From a bacterium (GTDB lineage: Bacteria > Electryoneota > JAOADG01), in the NCBI GenBank assembly GCA_026417415.1, contig JAOADG010000008.1, positions 434,001-498,000 of the forward strand: a stretch of 64,000 bases of DNA, read 5' to 3'. Shown in pieces: positions 1-8,289 of the stretch. The position numbers were made by a program, and so were the translations under genes. The notes beneath the pieces are model-generated. The model made no database searches, was not told the DNA's origin, and saw nothing but the letters and a program-made list of their open reading frames with translations. Positions within the stretch are counted from its first letter, which is position 1. Every line of letters begins with the position of its first letter.

Positions 1-807
1 GACTTTTATTGGAATGCTAACTTCACCACCGACAGGTGTAATTTTTTGTTCTTCTAATACCCGTAACAATTTGACTTGCAATAGGGGCGATGCTTCAGCA
101 ATTTCATCTAAGAATAGAGTTCCACCACTTGCGCGTTCAAAGTAACCGGTATGATGAGCTTTTGCATCCGTAAATGCGCCTTTACGATGCCCAAATAATT
201 CGCTTTCTAATAATGTATCGGGAATAGCACCACAAGAAAGTGCTAAAAATGGTCCGTCAGAGACAGGACTATATTGATGAATAGCACGTGCTAATCGTTC
301 TTTTCCGCTCCCCGATTCACCCTGAATAACCACAGTAGCACGACTTCTTTGAAGGGAACGTACGGTTTGAAAGAGTTCTTTCATCACTGGTGTGTGACCA
401 ATCATTCCACAAAATTGATAATGTGAATTCTCTTCTGGCTCTATGGTTTCAATTGGCCTAAAAGTAACAATTCCACCAATGACTTCTCCTGTTTCTGACC
501 GTAAAATTGAGGTATTGATCATTAATTGAATAGGAGTCCCGTCCATCTTTCGTAGTTCTACTCGATGATCATACTGATTCTTCCCGGATTGTAATGAAAT
601 TGCAAGAGGACAATGATTGGCACAAGCACTTGTTTGAAACAATTGTTGGCAAATTCTACCAAGTACATCATTTTCGTTGACTTTTAAAAGTTGTTTAGCA
701 ACTTTATTGATGTATTGAATTCGCCAATCGTTATTAACTACGAAAGCACCAAATGGAATTGAATCTAAAATAGATTCATATTCTTGAATGGATAGAGTTT
801 GTTTCAT
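1..807 (-). CDS. Sigma-54-dependent transcriptional activator with PAS domain (partial)
   Basis: Cut by the left edge of the window; 269 codons are present. Residues about 1-120 form a PAS sensor domain with a cluster of cysteines (CQQLFQTSACANHCPL), a pattern I know from many anaerobe sigma-54 regulators. An AAA+ domain begins near residue 135 with Walker A GESGSGKE, the sigma-54 contact loop GAFTDA (consensus GAFTGA) and Walker B GTLFLDEIAE. Proteins of this family remodel the closed RNA polymerase-sigma54 complex. The missing C-terminus should hold the rest of the ATPase and a Fis-type DNA-binding helix. The ATG at 807-805 follows an AGG with 5 nt spacing. It diverges from an ArsR-like gene across about 70 bp. 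Its target genes cannot be told from the sequence. Confidence 0.93.
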   Translation of the reverse strand, partial: MKQTLSIQEYESILDSIPFGAFVVNNDWRIQYINKVAKQLLKVNENDVLGRICQQLFQTSACANHCPLAISLQSGKNQYDHRVELRKMDGTPIQLMINTSILRSETGEVIGGIVTFRPIETIEPEENSHYQFCGMIGHTPVMKELFQTVRSLQRSRATVVIQGESGSGKERLARAIHQYSPVSDGPFLALSCGAIPDTLLESELFGHRKGAFTDAKAHHTGYFERASGGTLFLDEIAEASPLLQVKLLRVLEEQKITPVGGEVSIPIKV

Positions 808-835
808 TCGAACCTAAAAAATTGTTTCGTATTGA

Positions 836-855
836 AAGAATGTATATATTTTCTT
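836..855. promoter_or_regulatory. 20-bp palindrome in divergent promoter, candidate operator
   Basis: AAGAA-TG-TATATA-TT-TTCTT is a 20-bp inverted repeat with two mismatched pairs. It lies between the divergent sigma-54 activator and the ArsR-like gene. ArsR-family dimers usually bind AT-rich imperfect palindromes in their own promoters, so autoregulation is the natural guess. The placement also favours the downstream ATG at 876 as the start of the ArsR-like gene. No binding evidence is available. Confidence 0.4.
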
Positions 856-875
856 GTTTACATTCAAATAAAAAT

Positions 876-1298
876 ATGCTTGAAGAAATCGTAAGATTAT
901 TAAAAGGTTTATCTGATCAAGGACGTTTACGAACTTTGGTATTGATTGCCAATAATGGCGAATTAAATGTCCAACAAGTTGCTCTTGCTTTGCAATTACC
1001 TTTTTCCACAGCATCAAGGTACTTAAGAACATTAGAAATATATGGATGGTTAACCAGTAGGCGAGAAAGTAGATGGATTTATTACAGATGTAGAAACTTC
1101 AATTCTGGAATTTCTACCTTGAAAGATCATCTATTCGATCTACTCAATGAAGAAGAATTGTTGATGGAAGATACTCAAAGATTATTCAATCAGTTGGCTA
1201 AAAAAGAAACCATCTATCCTTTGGGAAAAAAGAATCAAACGAAAACAAAACGTGAAAAAGAGATACTGCCTCCGTTACCCCCTTTTTCTTTAAAATGA
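876..1298 (+). CDS. ArsR-family winged-helix transcriptional regulator
   Basis: 140 residues from ATG 876; in-frame ATGs at 822 and 840 would put the start upstream of or inside the palindrome at 836-855, so 876 is preferred. The first 75 residues fit the ArsR winged helix: LLKGLSDQGRLRTL opening helix, a recognition helix with PFSTASRYLRTLE, and a wing with SRRESRWIYYRC. The metal-binding ELCVC motif of ArsR/SmtB sensors is replaced by ELNVQQ, so metal sensing through that site is unlikely. The lysine-rich tail after residue 110 is not conserved. It converges on the DUF302 gene with no gap. It probably regulates itself and perhaps the divergent sigma-54 activator. Confidence 0.85.
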   Translation: MLEEIVRLLKGLSDQGRLRTLVLIANNGELNVQQVALALQLPFSTASRYLRTLEIYGWLTSRRESRWIYYRCRNFNSGISTLKDHLFDLLNEEELLMEDTQRLFNQLAKKETIYPLGKKNQTKTKREKEILPPLPPFSLK

Positions 1299-1688
1299 TT
1301 ATTTCAATTTTTTGAGTGCACTTTCAATGAATTCGCGGGCATATTGTCCATGTTCCACAAGTTCTTTTGAACCTGTTTGAGCTATCACAGTTTCAGGGTT
1401 TAGTGCCCAAATTGTCACGATACCTTCAGGTTCTTCTTTTAAGCAAACGGAACAAGGTAAAAATACCCCTAATGCAGGTTGATTTTCTAACGCTTGATGT
1501 GCTAATCTGGGATTGCAAGCACCCAAAATTACATACGGTGAAGTTTCTACACCGATTTTATTTCGTAGTGTTTCACGAACGTCAATGCGCGTTAATACTC
1601 CAAAACCATTATCCATTAACGCTGCAGTGACTTTTGGCTCAACCTCTGAAAGTGTACCTTCTACTTGAAAAGTCAATGCAAAATCCAT
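1299..1688 (-). CDS. DUF302 domain protein
   Basis: 129 residues. The body matches the DUF302 fold: GFGVLTRIDVRETLRNKIG, then YVILGACNPRLAHQAL, then LPCSVCL. The function of the family is not established; members are small soluble proteins often found with redox or metal-stress genes. Cys residues in the GAC and LPCSVC stretches could be redox-active or bind a ligand. The ATG at 1688 has the SD AAGGAAG six bases upstream; a TTG six bases earlier is in frame but too close to it. It lies 11 bp downstream of the M16 peptidase pair on the same strand and may be the last gene of that operon. Confidence 0.85.
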   Translation of the reverse strand: MDFALTFQVEGTLSEVEPKVTAALMDNGFGVLTRIDVRETLRNKIGVETSPYVILGACNPRLAHQALENQPALGVFLPCSVCLKEEPEGIVTIWALNPETVIAQTGSKELVEHGQYAREFIESALKKLK

Positions 1689-1699
1689 CGTCAACTTCC

Positions 1700-3151
1700 T
1701 TAGTATTCTACGTTGATTATCTTGGTATTGGTTTTTCCTAAAAATAAAAGTTGTTTATGAACTTCAGATTTTTTTCCAACACATACAAGAATAAACTTGT
1801 CTGGATTCAACAATTCACCTGCAACACGCATGACATCCCCTTTAGTGACTTTAGCTATTTTTGAACGATATTCTGGAATTGTTTTAGGGGATAGTTTGTA
1901 GATTTCTAAATCAAGGATATGCGAAGCAATATCGTTGGGTGTTTCAAATTGTAAAGGATAATTTCCAGTCAAATACATTTTTGCTTGCATTAATTCATCA
2001 TCAGTAGGACCCGAACGAATAAATTCTTTGACAATTTCTATAATTCCTTCTACCATCTCTTTAGTTTTCTCGTTTCTTGTGAACGTCCCTATAGAAACAG
2101 GTCCAGCAAAAGTTTCTGCAACAAATCGTCCACCGATGCCATAGGTTAAACCACGATCAGACCGTAAAATCTTCATCAACTTTGAATCGAAATCGCCACC
2201 CATCAAAATGGTTTCTAAAACTTCTACAATGTGATAATCAGGATGGTTGCGTTTAATCCCATGATGACCTATCCGAATGTTAGTTTGCACAGCATCTTCT
2301 TTGTTTACAAAAAAGATTCGCAACTCGTTACTTTCTGTAGGCGTTGGATCATCTGGTTTGGGAAGTAAAGGACCACTTCGCCAAGTTCCGAAATATTGAT
2401 TCAATTTTTGAAGCATTTGACTGGTATCAAAATCTCCAACTACGGCTAATAAACTACTGTTCGGTAATGCGAGTTTTGACCAATGCTCAACAAGATCATT
2501 TCGTTGAATAGAAGAAACCGAAATGCTATCACCTTCAAGTGGGAATCCATAACGGTGGTTTCCATACAATTGTCGGTAGAACACTTCACGTGCAATCTGT
2601 TCTGGTTCATCCCGTTTAGCACGGAAACTGGCGTACTTTTGAAACTTTAAACGTTGAATTTCATTTTCTGGAAAAGTTGGATGGATAACCATTGCACTCA
2701 ATAAGGATAGCATTAAATCGCTATGTTTGGAAAGTCCGAATGCACTTACATAAAGTTCATTAAAATCCGTACCAGCCCCTAAAACTGCACCCACACTATC
2801 AATCATTTCAGAAAAACGAATAGAGTTGATCTCTTGTTGATTGAGCTTTACACCTTTACGAAGTAATTCTGCTGCAAACTGCGTAATACCTTCTTTTCCT
2901 TTTGGATCTTGAAAAGCGCCATTTAAAACAATTAAACGAAATGCTATCGTAGGAATTTTATTCTGCTGAATTAAAAAAACTTTTAAACCATTTTTTAAAG
3001 TATGCGTTGTATAGGGCGGCAAAACAACAGGCGTAGTTTTCAAAACTTCTGTTGGAGTGTAGGGTGGAACAACATCGTGATCATTGCCTATACTGAAAAG
3101 CGGAAAGAAAAAGATAGAAAGAAACAAAGTAGTAACAATAAAAAATCTCAT
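1700..3151 (-). CDS. M16-family peptidase-like protein, zinc site absent (partner subunit)
   Basis: 483 residues with an N-terminal signal peptide (hydrophobic residues about 4-20), so periplasmic. The M16 fold is recognisable (THTLKNGLKVFLIQ start, SDRGLTYGIGGRF in the second half), but the zinc motif HxxEH reads QFAAE. Two-subunit M16 enzymes, such as mitochondrial processing peptidase and bacterial zinc-less partners, pair such a subunit with an active one, and the gene just upstream encodes it. In the alternative reading from 3163 the ATG overlaps the upstream gene; the ATG at 3151 has GGAG six bases upstream and starts one base after the upstream stop, so it is chosen. The two proteins probably form a heterodimer degrading small peptides in the periplasm. 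Confidence 0.9.
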   Translation of the reverse strand: MRFFIVTTLFLSIFFFPLFSIGNDHDVVPPYTPTEVLKTTPVVLPPYTTHTLKNGLKVFLIQQNKIPTIAFRLIVLNGAFQDPKGKEGITQFAAELLRKGVKLNQQEINSIRFSEMIDSVGAVLGAGTDFNELYVSAFGLSKHSDLMLSLLSAMVIHPTFPENEIQRLKFQKYASFRAKRDEPEQIAREVFYRQLYGNHRYGFPLEGDSISVSSIQRNDLVEHWSKLALPNSSLLAVVGDFDTSQMLQKLNQYFGTWRSGPLLPKPDDPTPTESNELRIFFVNKEDAVQTNIRIGHHGIKRNHPDYHIVEVLETILMGGDFDSKLMKILRSDRGLTYGIGGRFVAETFAGPVSIGTFTRNEKTKEMVEGIIEIVKEFIRSGPTDDELMQAKMYLTGNYPLQFETPNDIASHILDLEIYKLSPKTIPEYRSKIAKVTKGDVMRVAGELLNPDKFILVCVGKKSEVHKQLLFLGKTNTKIINVEY

Positions 3152-3152
3152 A

Positions 3153-4520
3153 TTAATCTCCATAAGTATTGGAAGTATGGTTGTTCGGGATGACCATCAA
3201 AACAGTTCGTTTATCGGGATGTAAATACTCGTTTGCTACACGTTGGATATCTTGTGCAGTGACTTTTTCGTAGGCCTCAATCTGTTCTAAAATTTTACGA
3301 TAGTTGCCATATTTCGCTTCAGCAGTGCCAAGCAAAAACGCGCGACTCATTGTAGAGTTCAAACCGCGGATAAGATTGTTTTCATAGCGGTTGCGAGCTT
3401 TCACCAATTCACTTTCACTGGGTAAACTGGAACGTATTTTTTCTATTTCGTCCCATAAGATAGATTCTGCGCGTTGAAGATCAGAATTCGGTTTTAACCC
3501 TACATAGAAAGTAAACATTCCGGGTCCCAATTTAGTATCTGCATCACCACCTGCAAATCTTGCAATTTGTTCTTGGTGAACCAGACGTTGATACAATCTG
3601 CTGGATTGACCGCTTGATAGAATCATGGATAGGATTTCTAAAGCTGCAATATCTGGATGAGTCATCTCGGGTATCTGAAATGCTGCAAATAAATAAGGAA
3701 CTTCAGTTTGTCGTTTATATATGATGCGTTTTTCGCCAGTTTGCGGAACTTCTACCATTAAAGGTGGGGGAGGGGTAGGTTGTGATGGAATTTTACCCCA
3801 ATATTTTTCAAATTTTGCGATAGCCTCTTCCGCTTTGAAATCGCCAACCAGAACCGCGATAATGTTGTTGGGAGAATAATGCAACCGATAGTATTCTTGC
3901 ACATCTTGTAAAGAATAATTCAAAATGTCGTGCATCCAGCCAATCACTGGCCAAGAGTAAGAAGAGGTACGATAAAAATTACTTGTTAACTGTTCAATTG
4001 CTGAACCAAAAACATCATTATCTACACGCATCCTGCGTTCTTCAGAAACTACATTTTTTTCTTCTTTTAGCACCTCATCATTTAAAATTAAATTGGCAAA
4101 TCGTTCAGCTTCCAAATGAATCACTAACTCCAATTGATCACTCGCAATGGTTTCAAAGTAAACAGTAACATCTTCTGTGGTAAATGCATTTAATTCACCA
4201 CCGTATCGTTTTACCAATTTTGAGTGTTCTTCTGGGCCATATTTTTTTGAACCCCTAAACATCATATGTTCAAAAAGGTGAGAAATTCCTGTAATTCCAG
4301 GGTGTTCGTTGCGACTACCCGTTTTTACCCAAAGTTGAAGAGTAATTACAGGCGCTGAATGATCTTCCAACATGATTAAGTTCAATCCATTTGAAAAGCG
4401 ATGAGTGATCACATCATTAACCATTTTTTCAATAGGGGCATATTGAGCAGAAGGTGCAGCATACAGTAAAGACGCAAATGATATGAATAAATACGCAGTA
4501 AACACAATAAAATATCTCAT
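3153..4520 (-). CDS. M16-family zinc metallopeptidase, active subunit
   Basis: 455 residues. A signal peptide (hydrophobic residues 3-20, ending near LLYA) is followed by an intact zinc site HLFEH at residues 81-85. The downstream glutamate lies in the EEKNVVSEERRM helix near residue 160. The C-terminal half carries the usual second M16 domain. It is the catalytic partner of the zinc-less gene that starts one base after its stop codon, so the pair is co-translated. Homologues are often called YmxG or insulinase-like; the substrate cannot be read from the sequence. Its promoter faces metH across 95 bp holding two palindromes. Confidence 0.93.
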   Translation of the reverse strand: MRYFIVFTAYLFISFASLLYAAPSAQYAPIEKMVNDVITHRFSNGLNLIMLEDHSAPVITLQLWVKTGSRNEHPGITGISHLFEHMMFRGSKKYGPEEHSKLVKRYGGELNAFTTEDVTVYFETIASDQLELVIHLEAERFANLILNDEVLKEEKNVVSEERRMRVDNDVFGSAIEQLTSNFYRTSSYSWPVIGWMHDILNYSLQDVQEYYRLHYSPNNIIAVLVGDFKAEEAIAKFEKYWGKIPSQPTPPPPLMVEVPQTGEKRIIYKRQTEVPYLFAAFQIPEMTHPDIAALEILSMILSSGQSSRLYQRLVHQEQIARFAGGDADTKLGPGMFTFYVGLKPNSDLQRAESILWDEIEKIRSSLPSESELVKARNRYENNLIRGLNSTMSRAFLLGTAEAKYGNYRKILEQIEAYEKVTAQDIQRVANEYLHPDKRTVLMVIPNNHTSNTYGD

Positions 4521-4546
4521 CAGTTACCTCGAGTTTTCCAACCTAT

Positions 4547-4580
4547 ATTATACGTATAATCGTTTTCAATCTAAAACGAT
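4547..4580. promoter_or_regulatory. Two adjoining palindromes in divergent M16/metH promoter region
   Basis: ATTATACGTATAAT at 4547-4560 is a perfect 14-bp palindrome. It overlaps by two bases a second inverted repeat, ATCGTTTT-caatct-AAAACGAT, at 4559-4580, which has perfect 8-bp arms. Both lie between the M16 operon start (4520) and metH (4616). They may be operators or promoter elements serving either direction. I know no regulator consensus that matches. Confidence 0.4.
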
Positions 4581-4615
4581 GTTACATTAAGAAATCATTC
4601 AAAAAAGGAATTGAC

Positions 4616-7600
4616 TTGGAAAAACTTGAAAGAATAAAAGAACTGAGCACTCTTCTAAAAAGAAAAGTTCTTGTCTTAGATGGTGCTACGGGAACTGCTT
4701 TAGAAGAACAAAAGCCAACGGTTGAAGAGTTTGGTGGTGAACGATACGAAGGATGCAATGAAGCATTGAATCTTTTTGCACCATATCGAATAGAACAACT
4801 TCACCACAGTTACATTCGTGCAGGAGCAGACATTATCGAAACCAATTCGTTTAATGGAAATGTTTTTGTTCTTTCAGAGTACGGATTGGAAAAAGAAATT
4901 ATTGAAATCAACCGATGTGCAGCTGAGATTGCTGTAAGGTCCGTAAATAAATATGCATCACAAAGAAATGTTTTTGTGGCAGGTGCGATGGGTCCTACCA
5001 ATCGGGCGATCTCTGTGACTGGAAATGTGACTTTTGATGAATTGGTTAATTCCTATTTTTTACAAGCACAAGGCTTACTGCTAGGAGGTGTAGATTACCT
5101 TCTTTTGGAAACACAGCAAGATACTGTAAATCTAAAAGCTGCTTGGATTGGTGTGTCTAAAGCAAAGCAATTGTTAAAAATGCTATCTATTCCAGTTGCA
5201 ATTTCCGTGACGATAGAACAGAATGGAACTATGTTGGCAGGACAAACCATTGATGCACTGTATTACACCATTTATCCCTACAATCCTTTTTACATTGGAC
5301 TTAACTGTGCTACGGGTCCAGAGAAAATGACGGATCACCTAAGGACCTTAGCTTTAATTTCAAACCACCCCATTGCATGTGTACCCAATGCTGGATTACC
5401 GGATGAAAATGGAAAGTATCAAGAGACCCCACAACAGTTTCAAGACGTTTTTCAGAGATTTTTAACAGAAGGATTTCTGAATTGTATAGGTGGTTGCTGC
5501 GGAACTACTGAACACCATATTCGCGTACTTAGAAAATTAGCTGATGAGTATGAACCAAAAAAAGTTTTTTATCCTGTGAGTAAATCTGTTCTTACTGGTG
5601 CTGAGACCTTACTCATCGATCAAGCAGTCAGGCCCATTTTAGTCGGTGAAAGAACCAATGTGATTGGTTCTAAAAGATTCAAAAACTTAATCTCTGAAAA
5701 CCGTTATGATGAAGCAGCAGAGATTGCTAAAGAGCAGGTGGAGAAAGGTGCGCACATCATTGATCTGTGTACAGCAGATCCTGATCGTGACGAACTTCAG
5801 GATTTTCTAAAAGTTCTCGAACCTATTCTCAGAAAAGTACGTGTTCCTATAATGATTGATACCACGGATCCTATTGTTGTGGAAAATGCTTTGAAAAGAA
5901 TAGGAGGAAGACCTGTAATCAATTCAATCAATTTTGAAGAAGGAGAAAAAAGATTAGAACAAATCGCTCCTTTGGCTAAAACCTATTCAGCAGCAATTGT
6001 ATTTGGGTTGATTGATGAGAATAAACAAATGGGTATGGCTGTAACTCTTGAAAGAAAATTAGAAATTGCTGAACGTGCATTTCGTACACTTACTGAGAAA
6101 TGGAATTTTTCACCCACCGATATTGTGTTTGATCCTTTGGTTTTTCCGTGTGGAACAGGTGATCCCAACTATAAAGGTTCAGCAAAAGCAACGATAGATG
6201 CGGTTCGTCTATTAAAACAAATGTACCCCGACTGTTTGACTTTACTTGGTATTTCCAATGTGAGTTTTGGGTTACCTGTATTGGGAAGAGAGATCCTTAA
6301 TTCGGTTTTTTTATACGAAAATGTACAATCAGGATTAGATTTAGCAATCGTTAATACTGCTGGTTTACAAAGATACGCTACCATTCCAAAAAATGAAATT
6401 GAATTGTGTTTAGATGTAATTTATGAAAGAAGTGAGACGGCTATAACCAATTTTGTGAACTACTATCGTGGAAAGGTAAAAGAAAAAGTACAGGATGATT
6501 GGTCAAAGCTTTCAAATGAAGAAAAAATCGCGAAATGTATTCTGGAAGGAATAAAGCGAGGTCTATTGGATTATATCAATGAAGAGTTAGAACGTCATCA
6601 TCCATTGGATATCATCAATGGACCTTTAATGAATGGAATGAAAGAAGTAGGAAAGTTATTTGCAGAAAATAAACTCATAGTGGCAGAGGTACTCGAATCG
6701 GCAGCAGCCATGAAGTATGCAGTGGATTATCTTCAAACCTTTTTGGAAAAAGGGAAAGAACATCATAAACGCGGAAAAATGGTTTTAGCTACTGTCAAAG
6801 GAGATGTACACGATATTGGTAAAAATTTAGTAGATATGATTTTTTCAAATAATGGTTATGAAGTGATTAATTTAGGAATTAAAGTATTACCTGATACACT
6901 AATTGAAGCAATCAATACTTATAAGCCTGATTTTATTGGATTATCAGGATTATTGGTAAGAAGTGCACAACAAATGGTGTCAACTGCAAAAGATTTTCGA
7001 AATGCGGGTATTGATATTCCTCTTTTGGTAGGCGGTGCTGCTTTAACAAAAAAATTCACTTTAACGAAAATAGCAACAGAATATAAAGGACCAACTTTCT
7101 ATGCAGCAACTGCTATGGAAGGTTTACAAATTGCAAATCGGTTGATGGACCCTCAGGAACGAGTAATTCTGGAAAATGAGTGGCGTGAAATACAACAGAA
7201 ATTGCTTACAGTACCAGAAGAAGATATCCAGTTTCAGCAAATGCCCGTAAGGCAAAAATGGGTAGAAACAGAAATTCCTCAACCCCCTGATCTTGATCCT
7301 CATGTCCTTACAAACATACCGCTTGATGAAGTTGTACCATTAATTAATCCGATGATGTTGTACGGAAAACATTTAGGACTGAAAAATTCATCAACTCGTT
7401 TGAATAATCCAAAGGACAAACAAGCTTGGGAATTACAATTGCAGGTGGAAAAAGTTTTACGACATTCTATACTTTTGGGTGTCATTCAACCACGTGTAGT
7501 TTATCAATTTTTTCAAGCTTATTCTGAAAACGAAACCATCCATATTTTATCTTCAAATGATATGAATCAAATGGTATCAATAACATTTCCACGTGAGAAA

Positions 7601-8068
7601 AATGAACCTTTTCGTTGTGCTGCAGATTGGATTATGCCGAAAAAAGAGAATCATTACGACAACTTAGCAATCTTTGTAACCAATGCAGGTTTACAAGTAC
7701 CCAAGTATGCAAAGGAATGGATGGATAAAGGTGAACTGCTCAATAGTCATATATTATCTGCTATTGCGATTGAGATCGCAGAAGCAACAGCAGAATGGAT
7801 ACACAAAAAAATTCGTCATTGGTGGGGATACCACGATAAAGAAAAAATGACCTTTCAGGATTACTTGAAATGTAATTATCGCGGTATTCGCTTATCCTTT
7901 GGTTACCCCGCCTGTCCGCGTTTAGAAGATCAACAGATCATATTTCAATTGTTACAACCAGAAAAAAGTATCGGAGTAAAATTGACAGAAGAATATATGA
8001 TGGAACCTGAAGCATCAGTCAGTGCGATCGTTTTTCACCATCCGAATGCTGAATACTTTTCAGTTTAA
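4616..8068 (+). CDS. metH: Cobalamin-dependent methionine synthase
   Basis: 1150 residues, all four MetH modules in order. Residues 1-310 form the homocysteine-binding barrel with zinc cysteines in GLNCATGP (about 231) and GGCCGTT (294-295). Residues about 340-600 are the methyltetrahydrofolate (pterin) domain, VGERTNVIGSKRF. Residues about 630-860 are the cobalamin module, with the base-off motif GDVHDIGKN whose His is near 732. Residues about 900-1150 are the SAM reactivation domain with RLSFGYPACP. It transfers methyl from methyl-THF to homocysteine. The start is TTG with an upstream AAGGA; no ATG lies near the conserved N-terminus. No B12 or SAM riboswitch is visible in the short leader. 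Monocistronic. Confidence 0.97.
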   Translation: MEKLERIKELSTLLKRKVLVLDGATGTALEEQKPTVEEFGGERYEGCNEALNLFAPYRIEQLHHSYIRAGADIIETNSFNGNVFVLSEYGLEKEIIEINRCAAEIAVRSVNKYASQRNVFVAGAMGPTNRAISVTGNVTFDELVNSYFLQAQGLLLGGVDYLLLETQQDTVNLKAAWIGVSKAKQLLKMLSIPVAISVTIEQNGTMLAGQTIDALYYTIYPYNPFYIGLNCATGPEKMTDHLRTLALISNHPIACVPNAGLPDENGKYQETPQQFQDVFQRFLTEGFLNCIGGCCGTTEHHIRVLRKLADEYEPKKVFYPVSKSVLTGAETLLIDQAVRPILVGERTNVIGSKRFKNLISENRYDEAAEIAKEQVEKGAHIIDLCTADPDRDELQDFLKVLEPILRKVRVPIMIDTTDPIVVENALKRIGGRPVINSINFEEGEKRLEQIAPLAKTYSAAIVFGLIDENKQMGMAVTLERKLEIAERAFRTLTEKWNFSPTDIVFDPLVFPCGTGDPNYKGSAKATIDAVRLLKQMYPDCLTLLGISNVSFGLPVLGREILNSVFLYENVQSGLDLAIVNTAGLQRYATIPKNEIELCLDVIYERSETAITNFVNYYRGKVKEKVQDDWSKLSNEEKIAKCILEGIKRGLLDYINEELERHHPLDIINGPLMNGMKEVGKLFAENKLIVAEVLESAAAMKYAVDYLQTFLEKGKEHHKRGKMVLATVKGDVHDIGKNLVDMIFSNNGYEVINLGIKVLPDTLIEAINTYKPDFIGLSGLLVRSAQQMVSTAKDFRNAGIDIPLLVGGAALTKKFTLTKIATEYKGPTFYAATAMEGLQIANRLMDPQERVILENEWREIQQKLLTVPEEDIQFQQMPVRQKWVETEIPQPPDLDPHVLTNIPLDEVVPLINPMMLYGKHLGLKNSSTRLNNPKDKQAWELQLQVEKVLRHSILLGVIQPRVVYQFFQAYSENETIHILSSNDMNQMVSITFPREKNEPFRCAADWIMPKKENHYDNLAIFVTNAGLQVPKYAKEWMDKGELLNSHILSAIAIEIAEATAEWIHKKIRHWWGYHDKEKMTFQDYLKCNYRGIRLSFGYPACPRLEDQQIIFQLLQPEKSIGVKLTEEYMMEPEASVSAIVFHHPNAEYFSV

Positions 8069-8140
8069 AACGGGCGAAATATAATAAATTCTTTTTTTTA
8101 AATCAATACTATTTTGATGCATTTGATTTTTTTCAAAAAG

Positions 8141-8158
8141 TTGCGTATCATTTCACAA
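8141..8158. promoter_or_regulatory. Rex-like operator, distal site
   Basis: TTGCGTATCATTTCACAA matches the Rex redox-repressor consensus TTGTGAANNNNTTCACAA at 12 of 14 defined positions, with one perfect half (CACAA). It lies about 130 bp upstream of the hydrogenase operon. Its right end also begins a 12-base sequence (CACAAGAAGTGT, 8154-8165) that recurs inverted at 8245-8256. Rex senses the NADH/NAD+ ratio and commonly controls fermentation and hydrogenase genes. No rex gene is in the window. Confidence 0.5.
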
Positions 8159-8251
8159 GAAGTGTAAAGTATAGAATAGCCCAAAGTCCTTGTAATTTCC
8201 AATAAACTTACTACTTTGAAAAAGAAAATAACCTCACAATAACAACACTTC

Positions 8252-8269
8252 TTGTGCTATAATTCACGA
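8252..8269. promoter_or_regulatory. Rex-like operator overlapping -10 box of hydrogenase promoter
   Basis: TTGTGCTATAATTCACGA matches 11 of 14 defined Rex positions with a perfect left half TTGTG. It encloses a perfect TATAAT (8258-8263) suited to be the -10 element, about 26 bp before the ATG of hydB. No good -35 is visible at the right distance (8235-8240 reads CACAAT). A repressor here would block polymerase directly. Confidence 0.5.
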
Positions 8270-8289
8270 ATTATTTAGAGGATTTAGCA

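Noticed and set aside
8069-8140. Short frame (16 codons, MHLIFFKK) upstream of the hydrogenase operon
   Set aside because: No SD, too short, and it runs through the Rex-like site; treated as chance.
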